Program-made: the position numbers and the translations under genes | The notes under the pieces: model-generated | What the model saw: the letters and a program-made list of their open reading frames with translations, nothing else | Databases searched by the model: none | Told to the model about the DNA's origin: nothing | Part shown: piece after piece, positions 1 through 9,372 of the stretch | Numbering within the stretch: the first letter of the stretch is position 1 | Layout of the letters: each line of letters begins with the position of its first letter | Source: Pelobates cultripes | Taxonomy: Eukaryota; Chordata; Amphibia; Anura; Pelobatidae | Direction of reading: 5' to 3' | Length of the DNA stretch: 64,000 nucleotides | NCBI GenBank assembly: GCA_933207985.1 | Contig: OW240915.1 | Coordinates: 109,948,329 to 110,012,328 of the forward strand

Positions 1-661
1 CATTTGTTTGCGGGTGGTATGCTGAAGAAAGTTTACGTTAGATATGAAGTGAAGAACACATTTCCTTCCAAAAACGTGAAGTAAATTGAGAACCTCTGTC
101 TGAGATTATTTCTTCAGGGAATCCATGTAATTTGATTATATTGTCAATAAAAATTTTGGAAAGTTCAGAGGATGTGGGTAACTTTTTCAAAGGAATGAAA
201 TGTGACATTTTTGTAAAACGGTCTACAACAACAAGGATGGTGGTGTATTTCTGAGAAGGAGGGAGTTCCACCATAAAATCCATGGAAATAGATTGTCAAG
301 GTCTCCCGGGTACTGGTAATCCTGTCAATAATCCATAAGGAAGGTGACGTTCCGCTTTGGACCTTTGACCAGGACTTTATATAGGATTCAATGGCTTTGT
401 CTTGACGAGGCCACCAATATTGTCTAGTAGAGAATTCAATTGTCTTTTTATTCCGGGATGTCCAGCAAGGGGAGAATCATGAATTAATATTAAAAGGTTA
501 TGTCGGAGTTTTGGAAGAATATAAATTCTATTTTTGAAATAAAAGATTCCATCTTTTTGAACAATTTAGGAGTAGAAGGTAGTTCAAGTTCCTTGTGAGA
601 TAATTGTTTTTAGTTCATCCAATATAGTAGTTGTAAATCCAATAACTTTATTGTTTGATTG
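1..661 (-). pseudogene. Sushi-like Ty3/gypsy integrase remnant (element A, distal pol)
   Basis: The minus strand encodes an integrase fragment. About 283 to 38 reads as an integrase core: first catalytic Asp in VVVDRFTKM, second in IISDRGSQF. A stop codon follows near position 25, then SAYHPQTN. The third catalytic residue (Glu) would lie just beyond the window edge. Upstream, 283-650, broken frames carry RYWWPRQDK and HPGIKRQL-like text, the zinc-binding (H2C2) region of gypsy integrases. Integrase joins reverse-transcribed DNA to the host chromosome. The reading continues across the CR1 LINE into 5131-6554: the RNase H tail there runs in frame into this segment if the LINE is removed. Stops and frameshifts make it dead. 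The assignment to the Sushi group rests on the Gag at 5131-6554. Confidence 0.8.
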
Positions 662-669
662 TTTGATAT

Positions 670-1114
670 AGCTTGGTGCTACTTCTAAGTGCTGTGTCTA
701 AGTGTGTAGTTGGAGATATTCTGGAGAGTTTTACAGAAGCTTCAACTGTCTAAGAGTTGTGCTAAGAGCTTTCTTTTCTACTGTTACAGGTAAGATTCAT
801 CTGTAGGAAAAGGTTACTGATTGCACAAGGTTTGAATTCCTGTTGGCAATTATAAGGCATTTGATTTGATTAAGCTAGTTACTTGCTATTGATTGCTGGT
901 TAATTAGCTATTGTTTGCAAAAAAGCAGAGGCCTACCCAGGTGTTAAACATTCCTAGTGGGTGGTGATTTTAGGAGTTATATAAGGTTTGTTGTCATTAG
1001 CTTGGTGCTACTTCTAAGTGCTGTTTCTAAGTGTGTAGTTGGAGATATTCTAGAGAGTTTTACAGAAGCTTCAACTGTCTAAGAGTTGTGCTAAGAGCTT
1101 TCTTTTCTACTGTT
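670..1114 (+). repeat. Duplicated 5' UTR segment of the CR1 LINE
   Basis: A 116-bp block at 670-785 starting AGCTTGGTGCTACTTC recurs at 999-1114 with only two or three differences, a period of 329 bp. The copies flank 213 bp of unique sequence. This looks like promoter monomers at the head of a LINE, an arrangement known from some L1 families; that function is inference. The first copy is followed at once by ACAGGTAAGA, a good splice-donor match, which may be chance. Confidence 0.8.
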
Positions 1115-2185
1115 TGGAGGTTTGGTTGTTGTCTAATCTGTAGACAGTTCTCTATCTTGCGGCAGGAGATTGTATTTTTGAAGTCTGAGATTTGTAAATT
1201 ATCTAGTGAACAAACTCAGACTGGAACTGCTGCAAAGCCACTGCCGCAGAGACATACTAGGAATGGCAGATGGATTACTGTAGGATCTGGTAGACTTAGA
1301 GTTGTGGATAAAAGGCATTTTGCACAGTCTGTTGCTCTTCATAATTCATTTTCTGCACTTTCAGAGTGTAATGGTGTTGTGGAGAGAGGCACTGAGGCTA
1401 GTGGTGTTGTGGAGAGAGGCACTGAGGCTAGTGGTGTTGTGGAGAGAGGCACTAAGACTAGTGGTGTTGTGGAGAGAGGCACTGAGGCTAGTGGTGTTGT
1501 GGAGAGAGGCACTGAGGCTAGTGGTGTTGTGGAGAGAGGCATTAAGACTAGTGGTATTGTGGAGAGAGGCACTGAGGCTAGTGGTGTTGTGGAGAGAGGC
1601 ACTGAGGCTAGTGGTGTTGTGGAGAGAGGCACTGAGACTAGTGGTGTTGTGGAGACCGGCTTGGAGACTATGGTGAGGCCTAATATAAAGCAGTTGTTGT
1701 TGGGGGATTCCATTCTAAGAGGTGTAGAGATGGACAATGGTGGTCTTGTGAGGTGTCTTCCCGGAGCTACTGCTCACAGAGATAGGAGACGTATCTGTAA
1801 TATTGTTAGGCAAGCAAAGCAGGAAGGGGAATTGGATGTACTTGTCCATCTAGGGACAACTGACTTGGCTTGCAATGAGGTTTCAGAGGTTAAGGAAGTT
1901 TTTAGTGTGTTTGCCAATGATATATGGCAGGCTGCTTCCACACTGTCATTCTCTGAAGTTCTGCCTGTGCATAACACTCAGAACGACAGGCGGATGTGTA
2001 TTAGGGACTTTAATTTGTGGCTTTGTGAATGGTGTCGGGAGCAAGGATTTGGCTTTATTTCTCATGGTAGCTCTGTTTGGAATGGAGATAAGCTGTACAA
2101 AAAAGATGGTTTGCATCTTTCTCAAAAGGGAACAAATGTTCTCAGTGAGCAGTTCAGAGGTTTTGCTAGGATGTATTTAAACTAG
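1031..2185 (+). CDS. CR1 ORF1 protein with SGNH/GDSL esterase-like domain
   Basis: Open reading frame of 384 codons. The first 110 residues are poorly structured and the start is uncertain; the first Met is used because nothing better is visible. Residues about 115-214 are ten copies of a decapeptide (GVVERGTEAS). From about 220 on the sequence has an SGNH hydrolase layout: LLLGDSILRG (block I, likely nucleophile Ser), HLGTTDL (block III, Thr replacing the usual Asn), and KKDGLHLSQKG near the C-terminus (block V, Asp and His). Esterase domains of this kind are known from ORF1 of CR1-group LINEs, where they may act in particle assembly or membrane contact. The frame is intact. ORF2 begins 16 bp after its stop, as expected for a bicistronic LINE. 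Confidence 0.8.
   Translation: MCSWRYSREFYRSFNCLRVVLRAFFSTVWRFGCCLICRQFSILRQEIVFLKSEICKLSSEQTQTGTAAKPLPQRHTRNGRWITVGSGRLRVVDKRHFAQSVALHNSFSALSECNGVVERGTEASGVVERGTEASGVVERGTKTSGVVERGTEASGVVERGTEASGVVERGIKTSGIVERGTEASGVVERGTEASGVVERGTETSGVVETGLETMVRPNIKQLLLGDSILRGVEMDNGGLVRCLPGATAHRDRRRICNIVRQAKQEGELDVLVHLGTTDLACNEVSEVKEVFSVFANDIWQAASTLSFSEVLPVHNTQNDRRMCIRDFNLWLCEWCREQGFGFISHGSSVWNGDKLYKKDGLHLSQKGTNVLSEQFRGFARMYLN
1373..1672 (+). repeat. 30-bp minisatellite inside CR1 ORF1 (10 units)
   Basis: Ten head-to-tail 30-bp units begin at 1373, 1403 and so on to 1643, each starting GGTGTTGTGGAGAGAGGCAC. Nine are well conserved and the tenth is diverged. The period is a multiple of three, so the array stays open in other frames and on the other strand, producing long spurious frames there. 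Variants such as ACTGAGGCTAGT and ACTAAGACTAGT alternate irregularly, which suggests expansion by slippage or unequal exchange. Confidence 0.95.
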
Positions 2186-2201
2186 GAGGGGGGGCAAAAG
2201 G

Positions 2202-5034
2202 GTGATAAAACATCAATCCAATTGTCCCCCAAAACAAGGACAGAAGGTGCCTGTAGCAAGTGTGTTAAAAAATGATAAGCTTAGAGTCATGTCTACAAAT
2301 GCTCGCAGTTTAGGGAATAAGATCCATGAACTTGTGGCAATAATGGCAACTGGTAGTGTAGATTTAGTGGCTGTTACTGAGACATGGTACAATGAGAAAA
2401 ATGACTGGGACATAGCAATACCAGGGTACTCTTTATATAGGAAAGATAGGGAAGGCAAGAAAGGGGGAGGGGTGGCCTTGTATGTGAAGGATAGCATAAA
2501 ATCTAGCCTAATAAAAGTTAGTGAGGCAAACATAGAGTCCGTTTGGGCTACGTTAGAATTTGGTAATCACACAGTAACTCGTGTAGGTGTGATTTATAGG
2601 CCCCCAGGACAAATTGAAGAGTTAGATAATCTACTAGTTGAGGAAATAGCTAAAATGACAATGAAGGGGAAGTTATCATCATGGGTGACTTTAATCTTCC
2701 TGATGTAAATTGGAAAACAAAATTAGCTACTTGTGCCAGGAGCACACATATTCTAAACTCCCTACTGGGATTGTCTCTACAACAAGTTGTTGAGGAGCCA
2801 ACTCGTAAAGAGGCCATACTAGATTTAGTGTTAACAAATGGAGATTTGGTATCAGATATTACTGTAGGTGAAAGTTTAGGATCCAGTGATCATCAGTCAG
2901 TGTGGTTTAATATAAGAACAGTGACTGAGTCACACCACACAAAAACAAAAGTTTTAGACTTTAGAAAAACAGACTTTTCTAAAATTAGAATATGGGTAGA
3001 GGAGTCATTATCAGACTGGAGCAATTTAAATGGAGTCCAAGATAAATGGGATTATTTAAAAGTTGCACTATTGAAGGCAACAGAAAATTGCATTAGGCTT
3101 GTCAGTAAAAGCAAAAAATTCAAGAAACCACTGTGGTACTCCGCAGATGTGGCCAAAATAGTTAAAAACAAAAAGTTAGCATTTAGGAATTATAAAAAAA
3201 CCCAGAGTGAGGAAGACAAAATAATCTATAAGATTAGGCAGAAAGAGGCTAAGCAAGTTATAAGAGCTTCCAAATCACACACAGAAGAGAAAATAGCACA
3301 GTCAGTAAAAAAAGGGGGATAAAACATTTTTTAGATACATAAATGAGAAAAGAAAAGTAAAACAAGGATTAGTTAGATTAAAAACAAAAGAAGGAAGGTA
3401 TGTAGAAGAGGATAAAGGTCTAGCTGACTGCCTCAGTGAATATTTTTGTTCTTTATTTACAGATGAAAATGAAGAAAAGGGACCTCAGTTGAGAAAAAGG
3501 ATAAATGAGTCATTTATTACATGTGAGTTTACAGAGGAAGAGGTTCTATTTCAACTGTCAAAAGTAAAGACAAATAAGTCAATGGGACCTGATGGAATAC
3601 ATCCAAAGCTATTAAAAGAGCTTAGTGGTGTACTAGCAAAACCATTAACAGATTTATTTAACCAATCATTGTTAACAGGAGTAGTCCCAGAAGATTGGAA
3701 GTTAGCGAATGTTGTGCCCATTTACAAGAAAGGTAATAGGGAGGAGTCGGGCAACTATAGGCCAGTAAGCCTTACTTCAGTAGTGGGGAAAGTGATGGAA
3801 ACCATGTTAAAGGATAGGATTGTTGAACATCTAAAACACATGGATTTCAAGATCAGAGACAACATGGGTTTACTTCAGGGAGATCATGCCAAACTAATCT
3901 TATTGATTTTTTTGATTGGGTAACTAAAATTATAGATCAGGTGGTGCAGTAGACACTGTTTACCTAGATTTCAGTAAGGCTTTTGACACTGTTGCACATA
4001 GAAGGCTTATCAATAAACTGCAATCTTTAAGTTTGGATTCAAATATTGTTGAATGGGTAAGGCAGTGGCTGAGTGACAGGCAACAGAGGGTTGTAGTTAA
4101 TGGAATATATTCGAAGCTTGGACTTGTCACCAGTGGGGTACCTCAGGGATCTGTACTTGGACCCATTATCTTTAATATTTTTATTAGTGATATTGCAGAA
4201 GGTCTTGATGGTAAGGTATGTCTTTTTGCTGATGATACTAACATATGTAACAGGGTTGATGTTCCAGGAGGGATAAGCCAAATGACAAATGATTTAGGCA
4301 AACTAGAAAAATGGTCAGAATTGTGGCAACTGACATTTAATGTGGATAAGTGCAAGATAATGCATCTTGGACGTAAAAACCCAAGGGCAGAGTACAGAAT
4401 ATTTGATAGAGTCCTAACCTCAACATATGAGGAAAGGGATTTAGGGGTGATTATTTCTGATGACTTAAAGGTAGGCAGACAATGTAATAGAGCAGCAGGA
4501 AATGCTAGCAGAATGCTTGGTTGTATAGGGAGAGGTATTAGCAGTAGAAAGAGGGAAGTGCTCATGCCATTGTACAGAACACTGGTGAGACCTCACTTGG
4601 AGTATTGTACACAGTACTGGAGACCGTATCTTCAGAAGGATATTGATACCTTAGAGAGGGTTCAGAGAAGGGCTACTAAACTGGTTCATGGATTGCGGGA
4701 TAAAACTTACCAGGAAAGGTTAAAGGATCTTAACATGTATAGCTTGGAGGAAAGACGAGACAGGGGGGATATGATAGAAACATTTAAATATATAAAGGGA
4801 ATCAACACAGTAAAGGAGGAGACTATATTTAAAAGAAGAAAAACTACCACAACAAGAGGACATAGTCTTAAATTAGAGGGACAAAGGTTTAAAAATAATA
4901 TCAGGAAGTATTACTTTACTGAGAGGGTAGTGGATGCATGGAATAGCCTTCCAGCTGAAGTGGTAGAGGTTAACACAGTAAAGGAGTTTAAGCATGCGTG
5001 GGATAGGCATAAGGCTATCCTAACTATAAGATAA
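2202..5034 (+). pseudogene. CR1 ORF2: endonuclease - reverse transcriptase, frameshifted
   Basis: The AP-type endonuclease spans about 2290-2960: NARSLGNKIHEL, AVTETWYNEK, GGGVALYVKD, then MGDFNLPDVNW in another frame (shift near 2690), and GSSDHQSVWF. The linker runs to 3322, with a shift near 3315-3325. Reverse transcriptase covers about 3490-4600: SMGPDGIHPKLL, NYRPVSL, then a disturbed stretch 3860-3960 with at least two shifts, DFSKAFDTVAH, SGVPQGSVLGP and the catalytic LFADDTNI. The C-terminal part ([31 protein letters not shown]) matches CR1-group proteins. The enzyme would nick target DNA and copy the LINE RNA there. The frame breaks make this copy non-functional. Confidence 0.9.
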
Positions 5035-5130
5035 GACTAGGGAGTAATGAAAGTATTTAGAAAATTGGGCAGACTAGATGGGCCGAATGGTTCTTATCTG
5101 CCGTCGCATTCTATGTTTCTATGTTTCTAT

Positions 5131-6554
5131 ATTGAGAAGGTTTTCTCTTCTGAAGCAGGATTAAATGGAATTCTGGAAAGAGCATCAGCTTTTTTGTTAT
5201 GAGATCCAGGTCTTAATTTTTCTTGAATTAATTGAAGTGTAGGAATTTGTGAAAAACAATTGTCCTTACAATAATCTGAGTCAAAGGTGAGAGAAAAGGG
5301 AGCCCAACGAATGAAGGGGTTATGAGTTTGTAACCAGTTGATTCCTATGATGATTGGAAAAAGAGGGGATTTTATAATATCAAAAACAAGAAATTCTGAA
5401 TGGTTATTATTGACAATTGTCCTGATAGGAATAGTTTCATTTTTTATAGGACCAGAGGGGATTAAAGATCCATCAATAACTCTGATGGAGATAAAAGATG
5501 CTTTTTTCACATAAGGAATTTTATTGGTTTCAACAAACGAAGAATCTATGAATATCCCTGTAGCTCCAGAATCAATGATAGCTTCAGTCTTAATTCTTTC
5601 TTTGTCCCACTGTAAAATTAAAGGTATTGCAAACTGATGAGAGCAGGAAAAGGGAAGTGTCTTCAGAATTGAGGTATTCATTTTAAGCTTTCCTCCCTTA
5701 GCGCATTTTAGTAGAGGACATTCTTGTAAAAGATGTTCTTTAGAAGCACAGTACATACAGAGATTTAAATTTCTTCTTCTTGTTTTTTTTTCCATAGACA
5801 AAGGTCCCATAGTAAAGCCAACTTCCATAGGTTCACTGGGTTGCAAGGGTTTGTTAGGCATTCGCAAAGGTGGATTGGGTTTTTTCCAACATAAATTAGA
5901 GAGAGCCTTTTCAGCTTTACGTTCTCTGATTCTTCTATCTCTACTGATAGAGAGTTGAATTAATGTATCAAGCATTGGAGGAATAGTGGTTCTAGATAAT
6001 TCATCTTTAACTGGTTCAGACAATCCTAAACGGAACTGATTACGTAGAGCTATATCATTCCATTGGGTTTCTGAAGCCCATCTTTTAAATTCAGCTATAT
6101 AATCCTCCACAGGACAATTTCTTTGTTGTAATAATCTAATAGTAAGATCAGCTGTAGCTTGTTTATTAGGGTCCTCATAAAGTAGTGACATTGCTTCAAT
6201 AAAATTATCCAAAGAATCCAAAATAGGATCTTCATTTTCCAAAAATGAATGTGCCCAGGACATAGGAAATTATTGAACAAACTTTAATCCTGTCTGTGGG
6301 GTATGCCCTAGGTTTAAGAGTAAACAATAATTTGCATGAATTCAAAAATTCTCTATATTTAGAGCGATCTCCATAAATTTTTCAGGGTTGCAGACAGCAG
6401 GGTCACTTGAAGAATGAGTAACCTTATTTTGCATTTCTCTAATGTAAGAAAGAAGTCTCTCATTAGCAGTTTGCAATTCCTGCATGCCTTGTGTGAAAAT
6501 TTCAACTCTATGGGTTAAAGAGGTAATTTGGGAATTCACTTCTGCTGGTTCCAT
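5131..6554 (-). pseudogene. Sushi/RTL-like Ty3/gypsy Gag - protease remnant (element A)
   Basis: Gag begins at 6554 with MEPAEVNSQITSLTHRVE, a coiled-coil start, and meets a stop at about 6342. After a frameshift near 6263 it resumes with SWAHSFLEN and the capsid text LSLLYEDP-like, VEDYIAEFKRWA and FRLGLSEPVKDEL. A CCHC knuckle follows (CMYCASKEHLLQEC), then a retroviral-type protease active site IIDSGATGIFID and IIIGINWL. This order resembles Sushi-class gypsy elements and the RTL/PEG10 genes derived from them. Reverse transcriptase and most of RNase H are absent: shortly after the protease the frame jumps to RPGSHNKKADALSR, the end of RNase H, near 5220. The CR1 LINE begins right after, and integrase resumes at 661. 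Confidence 0.85.
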
Positions 6555-7236
6555 TTTAGGCTTGGTTATTCTGTTACGCTACTAGGGTGATTTGGATTGG
6601 AACTCAACTGCAGCTTGTAAAACTCCCTAATTACAATTGTGAAGAAACAGAGAATCTTTAAAGTATCAATACTGTAGCTTTAAGAAAAGAGAGAATCACT
6701 GGTAACTTGATTCAACCGAAGTTTTAATAAGTGTTAAACTTAAATGAATTGCATTTAGGCAATAATCCAATAAGAGGAAGTGCAAGTAATCAACAACACA
6801 AAGTTCATTATTAAGTATTTCCTCAGAGATGCATTAAGTAACATTCTTTAAGTTCATGAGAATAATCTTCAATAGAAACAATAAGCAAGTAGCTGAGAAT
6901 ATTTGCAAAGCGAGAACAGTTCATAGTGAATAAGCATGATGGGAGTTGTCCTCCATATAATTAGTAGTTTGAAGCACTGAGTATATTTGCAAAGCAAGAA
7001 ACAGTTCATAGTGAATGAAACAAGATGTGAACCTGTGTTAGTAAGGCGCTTAGATGTATATTCAGTGCACAAGTGAATTTAGGAGCTGCTAACACACTAA
7101 AGTAGGGACTCCCCAACATACTTAAATGGATAAAAGAATAGTGCACTATTTAACCAACAGGTATAAAAAAGTAGTGCGGAGTGTGTAGCGCTAAATAAGA
7201 TCAACACTTACCCCTAAGGGTTTACAACAATATATA
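6555..7236 (-). other. Presumed leader/LTR of gypsy element A with 84-bp repeats
   Basis: This noncoding stretch lies upstream of the Gag start on the minus strand, where the 5' LTR should be. A possible LTR edge is the TGTTACGC at 6572. No tRNA-type primer site starting TGG is seen between there and Gag; Sushi/Tf1-type elements self-prime, so this is not contradictory. Two related blocks (CTGAGAATATTTGCAAAGC at 6893 and CTGAGTATATTTGCAAAGC at 6977) repeat at 84 bp. A 55-bp stretch, 6922-6976, recurs at 11801-11855 on the far side of the PLE composite with one mismatch. LTR limits remain unresolved. Confidence 0.4.
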
Positions 7237-8475
7237 ATGAAGTCCCTATAGGGGAACAGGATAGACAAAATATAGTGTAGTATATTCGTAAAATAGGTGA
7301 TGTGAATAATTCCAAAATGGATACACTCACATGATACAGAGCCTCTTAAGGACCGGCTCTGATCTCTTCCACTTTTGTTTGCTTAAAGGTGACACACACC
7401 TATGGCATCCATGTCAGGTGCAGACCTCAATAAAGGAGACATAAACAGAAGAAAACAGGGAAGCAATGCTGACCCTGGTGTAGAAATCCTCAATAAGATA
7501 TAGAAAAGCAAATAAAGTAAGCTTCTCACCTTATCCAAAGCCTTAGACTTGGCTCTCAGTGTAGTAGTGGATGTGACAGTGTAGGGTGTCACTTCCCTTC
7601 TTTATAGCAGCATGGATGAATCTTCAAACGTATTAAAATAAGTAGATATTTATTATAAATTAAATAAAAATATATATATATGTAAAAATACAGACAGGTT
7701 CAGTAGTCTGATGATGTCCGAGACGCGTTTCGCTGATCCTCAGCTTTTTCAATCGGTAATGTCCATGCTGCCGGTCTTTGTTTATATTTCCTGGATGGGA
7801 GGGGTTAGGCCGCGTCATCCGTGTAGCATCCAATCACGGATGGCGTCGTGCACAAGTATCATAGAGTGCGTACTTTCACCTTTAGTGACATCATCACGCA
7901 CTACGTGACGTGCGTGTGACGTCACTTCCGGATTTCGAGTATCTCCTGATAGAAGTCCTTCCCACAATCCCACGTTGTTTGTTCCGTTCAGTCCCTCCTT
8001 ACATTGCGGTGATGTCACATCCGCCATGTGTCCATGGTTCCCTCCGCCATTACAATTAAGGGCAAAGTGTTGGAAAGGGGGCCTCCGTTCTTATTGGACT
8101 ACATTTCATATAAAACTTGGAGTAGTCCTAGAGATCATACTCAGAGGAAGACATATATACAAATACAAAATGAAAATTACATTAGTCTATTCACATTATG
8201 TGAAAAAAATGATGTTTTTACATTTTCAAGATTGCCTAAAGCAATTTTTAATGAAACCATATGTATATCTTTCGTAATGACGATGTATTTACACTAGTAA
8301 CTTTAATATCGTATATACTAGAATGGGAGAGGTAAAAAATAATAAATAGTAATTATTAAATGAGACCATAATAAATATGTATAAAAAAAAATCTATTTGA
8401 TTTTAAAAACTCTAAAAAATATACTACAAAAGAAACAACACTTTATAAAAAATGACACTTTATAAAAAATGACAA
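7237..8475 (-). repeat. Left inverted arm of the PLE composite
   Basis: The arm pairs with 9008-11803 in opposite orientation. Matching landmarks include AAGTCCCTATAGGGG (7240) with its complement ending at 11800, and GGAGGCCCCCTTTCC-type sequence at both centres. It is pseudo-LTR plus 3' UTR of the PLE in minus orientation, with no coding content of its own. Confidence 0.85.
7720..7743 (-). ncRNA. Hammerhead-ribozyme-like core in left PLE arm
   Basis: The minus strand reads CTGAGGA, five bases, then GAAACGCGTC, in the order of hammerhead core boxes (CUGANGA ... GAA, palindromic ACGCGU as helix III, then C as the cleavage-site base). Helix II is not convincing here and helix I is not seen, so this copy is probably inactive. 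Hammerhead motifs are known from Penelope-like elements. See the better-formed relative at 44855-44894. Confidence 0.4.
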
Positions 8476-8489
8476 CTCAAAATTACGGA

Positions 8490-9021
8490 GTTAAGGAGTA
8501 ATTTAATACAAAATCATGTTCCACCTAAACAACAAACAAAACACTTTCTTAATCAATCATATGGATTTTACGGTTGTGGTACATGCGGAGCCTGCAAAGG
8601 CACCAACAGCACAAAACGACATATAAGAGAATTTAACCATTTGGGAAATAAAACAAAACAATTTAAAATTAAACAGATGATTACATGTCATTCAAATAAA
8701 GTTATCTATATGATCACTTGCCCTTGTGGACTAGCCTATATAGGTAGAACAATTAGGACACTCAACACAAGGATTCAAGAACATATAAGAAACAACAAAA
8801 ATGGGTTCGAAAAGCATAGTGTCTCATTGCATTTTAAAGAAAAGCATAACTGTGATCCCCACTTAATGAATTTCATAGGAATTCAAAAAAATATTATGAA
8901 TTGGAGAGGTGGGGACCTGTTGAAACATAAAGGACAAACAGAGATGCAATGGATTTTTAATTTGAACACTATGCAACCATATGGACTTAATGACAATTTA
9001 GAGTTTTGTCATTTTTTATAA
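8490..9021 (+). pseudogene. Penelope-like element GIY-YIG endonuclease, C-terminal fragment
   Basis: An open frame runs from about 8490 to the stop at 9021. It starts with LIQNHVPP-like text, then a cysteine cluster CGTCGACK near 8575, and a GIY-YIG nuclease segment VIYMITCPCGLAYIGRT (about 8700-8750) followed by LNTRIQEHIRNNKNG. The C-terminus reads WIFNLNTMQPYGLNDN. The CxxCxxC-GIY-YIG order is diagnostic of Penelope-like elements, where the nuclease nicks target DNA. The reverse transcriptase that should precede it is missing; the left arm begins instead. There is no credible start codon, so it is a truncated fragment. A related fragment lies at 45633-45928. Confidence 0.85.
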
Positions 9022-9372
9022 AGTGTCATTTTTTATAAAGTGTTGTTTCTTTTGTAGTATATTTTTAGAGTTTTTAAAATCAAATAGATTGTTTTTTTAT
9101 ACATATTTACCATGGTCTCATTTAATACTTACTATTTATTATTTTTTACCTCTCCCATTCTAGTATATACGATATTAAAGTTACTAGTGTAAATACATCG
9201 TCATTAAGACAGATGTACATATGGTTTCATTAAAAATTGCTCTAGTCAATCTTGAAAATCTTGAAACATAATTTTTTTCACATAATGTGAATGGACTAAT
9301 GTAATTTTCATTTTCTATTTGTATATATGTCTTCCTCTGAGTATGATCTCTAGGACTACTCCAAGTTTTATA

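Larger units (their letters stand above)
662..5130 (+). mobile_element. CR1-clade non-LTR retrotransposon, near full length
   Basis: A plus-strand LINE with a repeated 5' UTR (670-1114), ORF1 with an SGNH-type esterase domain (1031-2185), a broken ORF2 with endonuclease and reverse transcriptase (2202-5034), and a short 3' end (5035-5130) closing in copies of an ATTCTATGTTT-like tail, typical of CR1. It interrupts the gypsy integrase/RNase H region of element A. ATTG lies at 658-661 and again at 5131-5134, so a 4-bp target duplication is plausible. Two minus-strand relatives, 24102-25029 and 34913-35270, are truncated copies of the same 3' region. At least three frameshifts in ORF2 mean it cannot move on its own. 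Confidence 0.9.

Noticed and set aside
786..795. Splice donor after the first CR1 5' UTR monomer
   Set aside because: A good consensus match, but no acceptor pairing or second example supports splicing.
1373..1672. Possible CRISPR-like array
   Set aside because: Units are contiguous with no spacers and lie in a LINE coding region.
1302..1737. Long overlapping frames on both strands over the 30-bp repeat
   Set aside because: The period is a multiple of three, so any stop-free unit stays open in other frames; only the ORF1 frame has domain support.
7815..8297. Frames in the left PLE arm
   Set aside because: They lie in the noncoding pseudo-LTR and are not preserved in the right arm.
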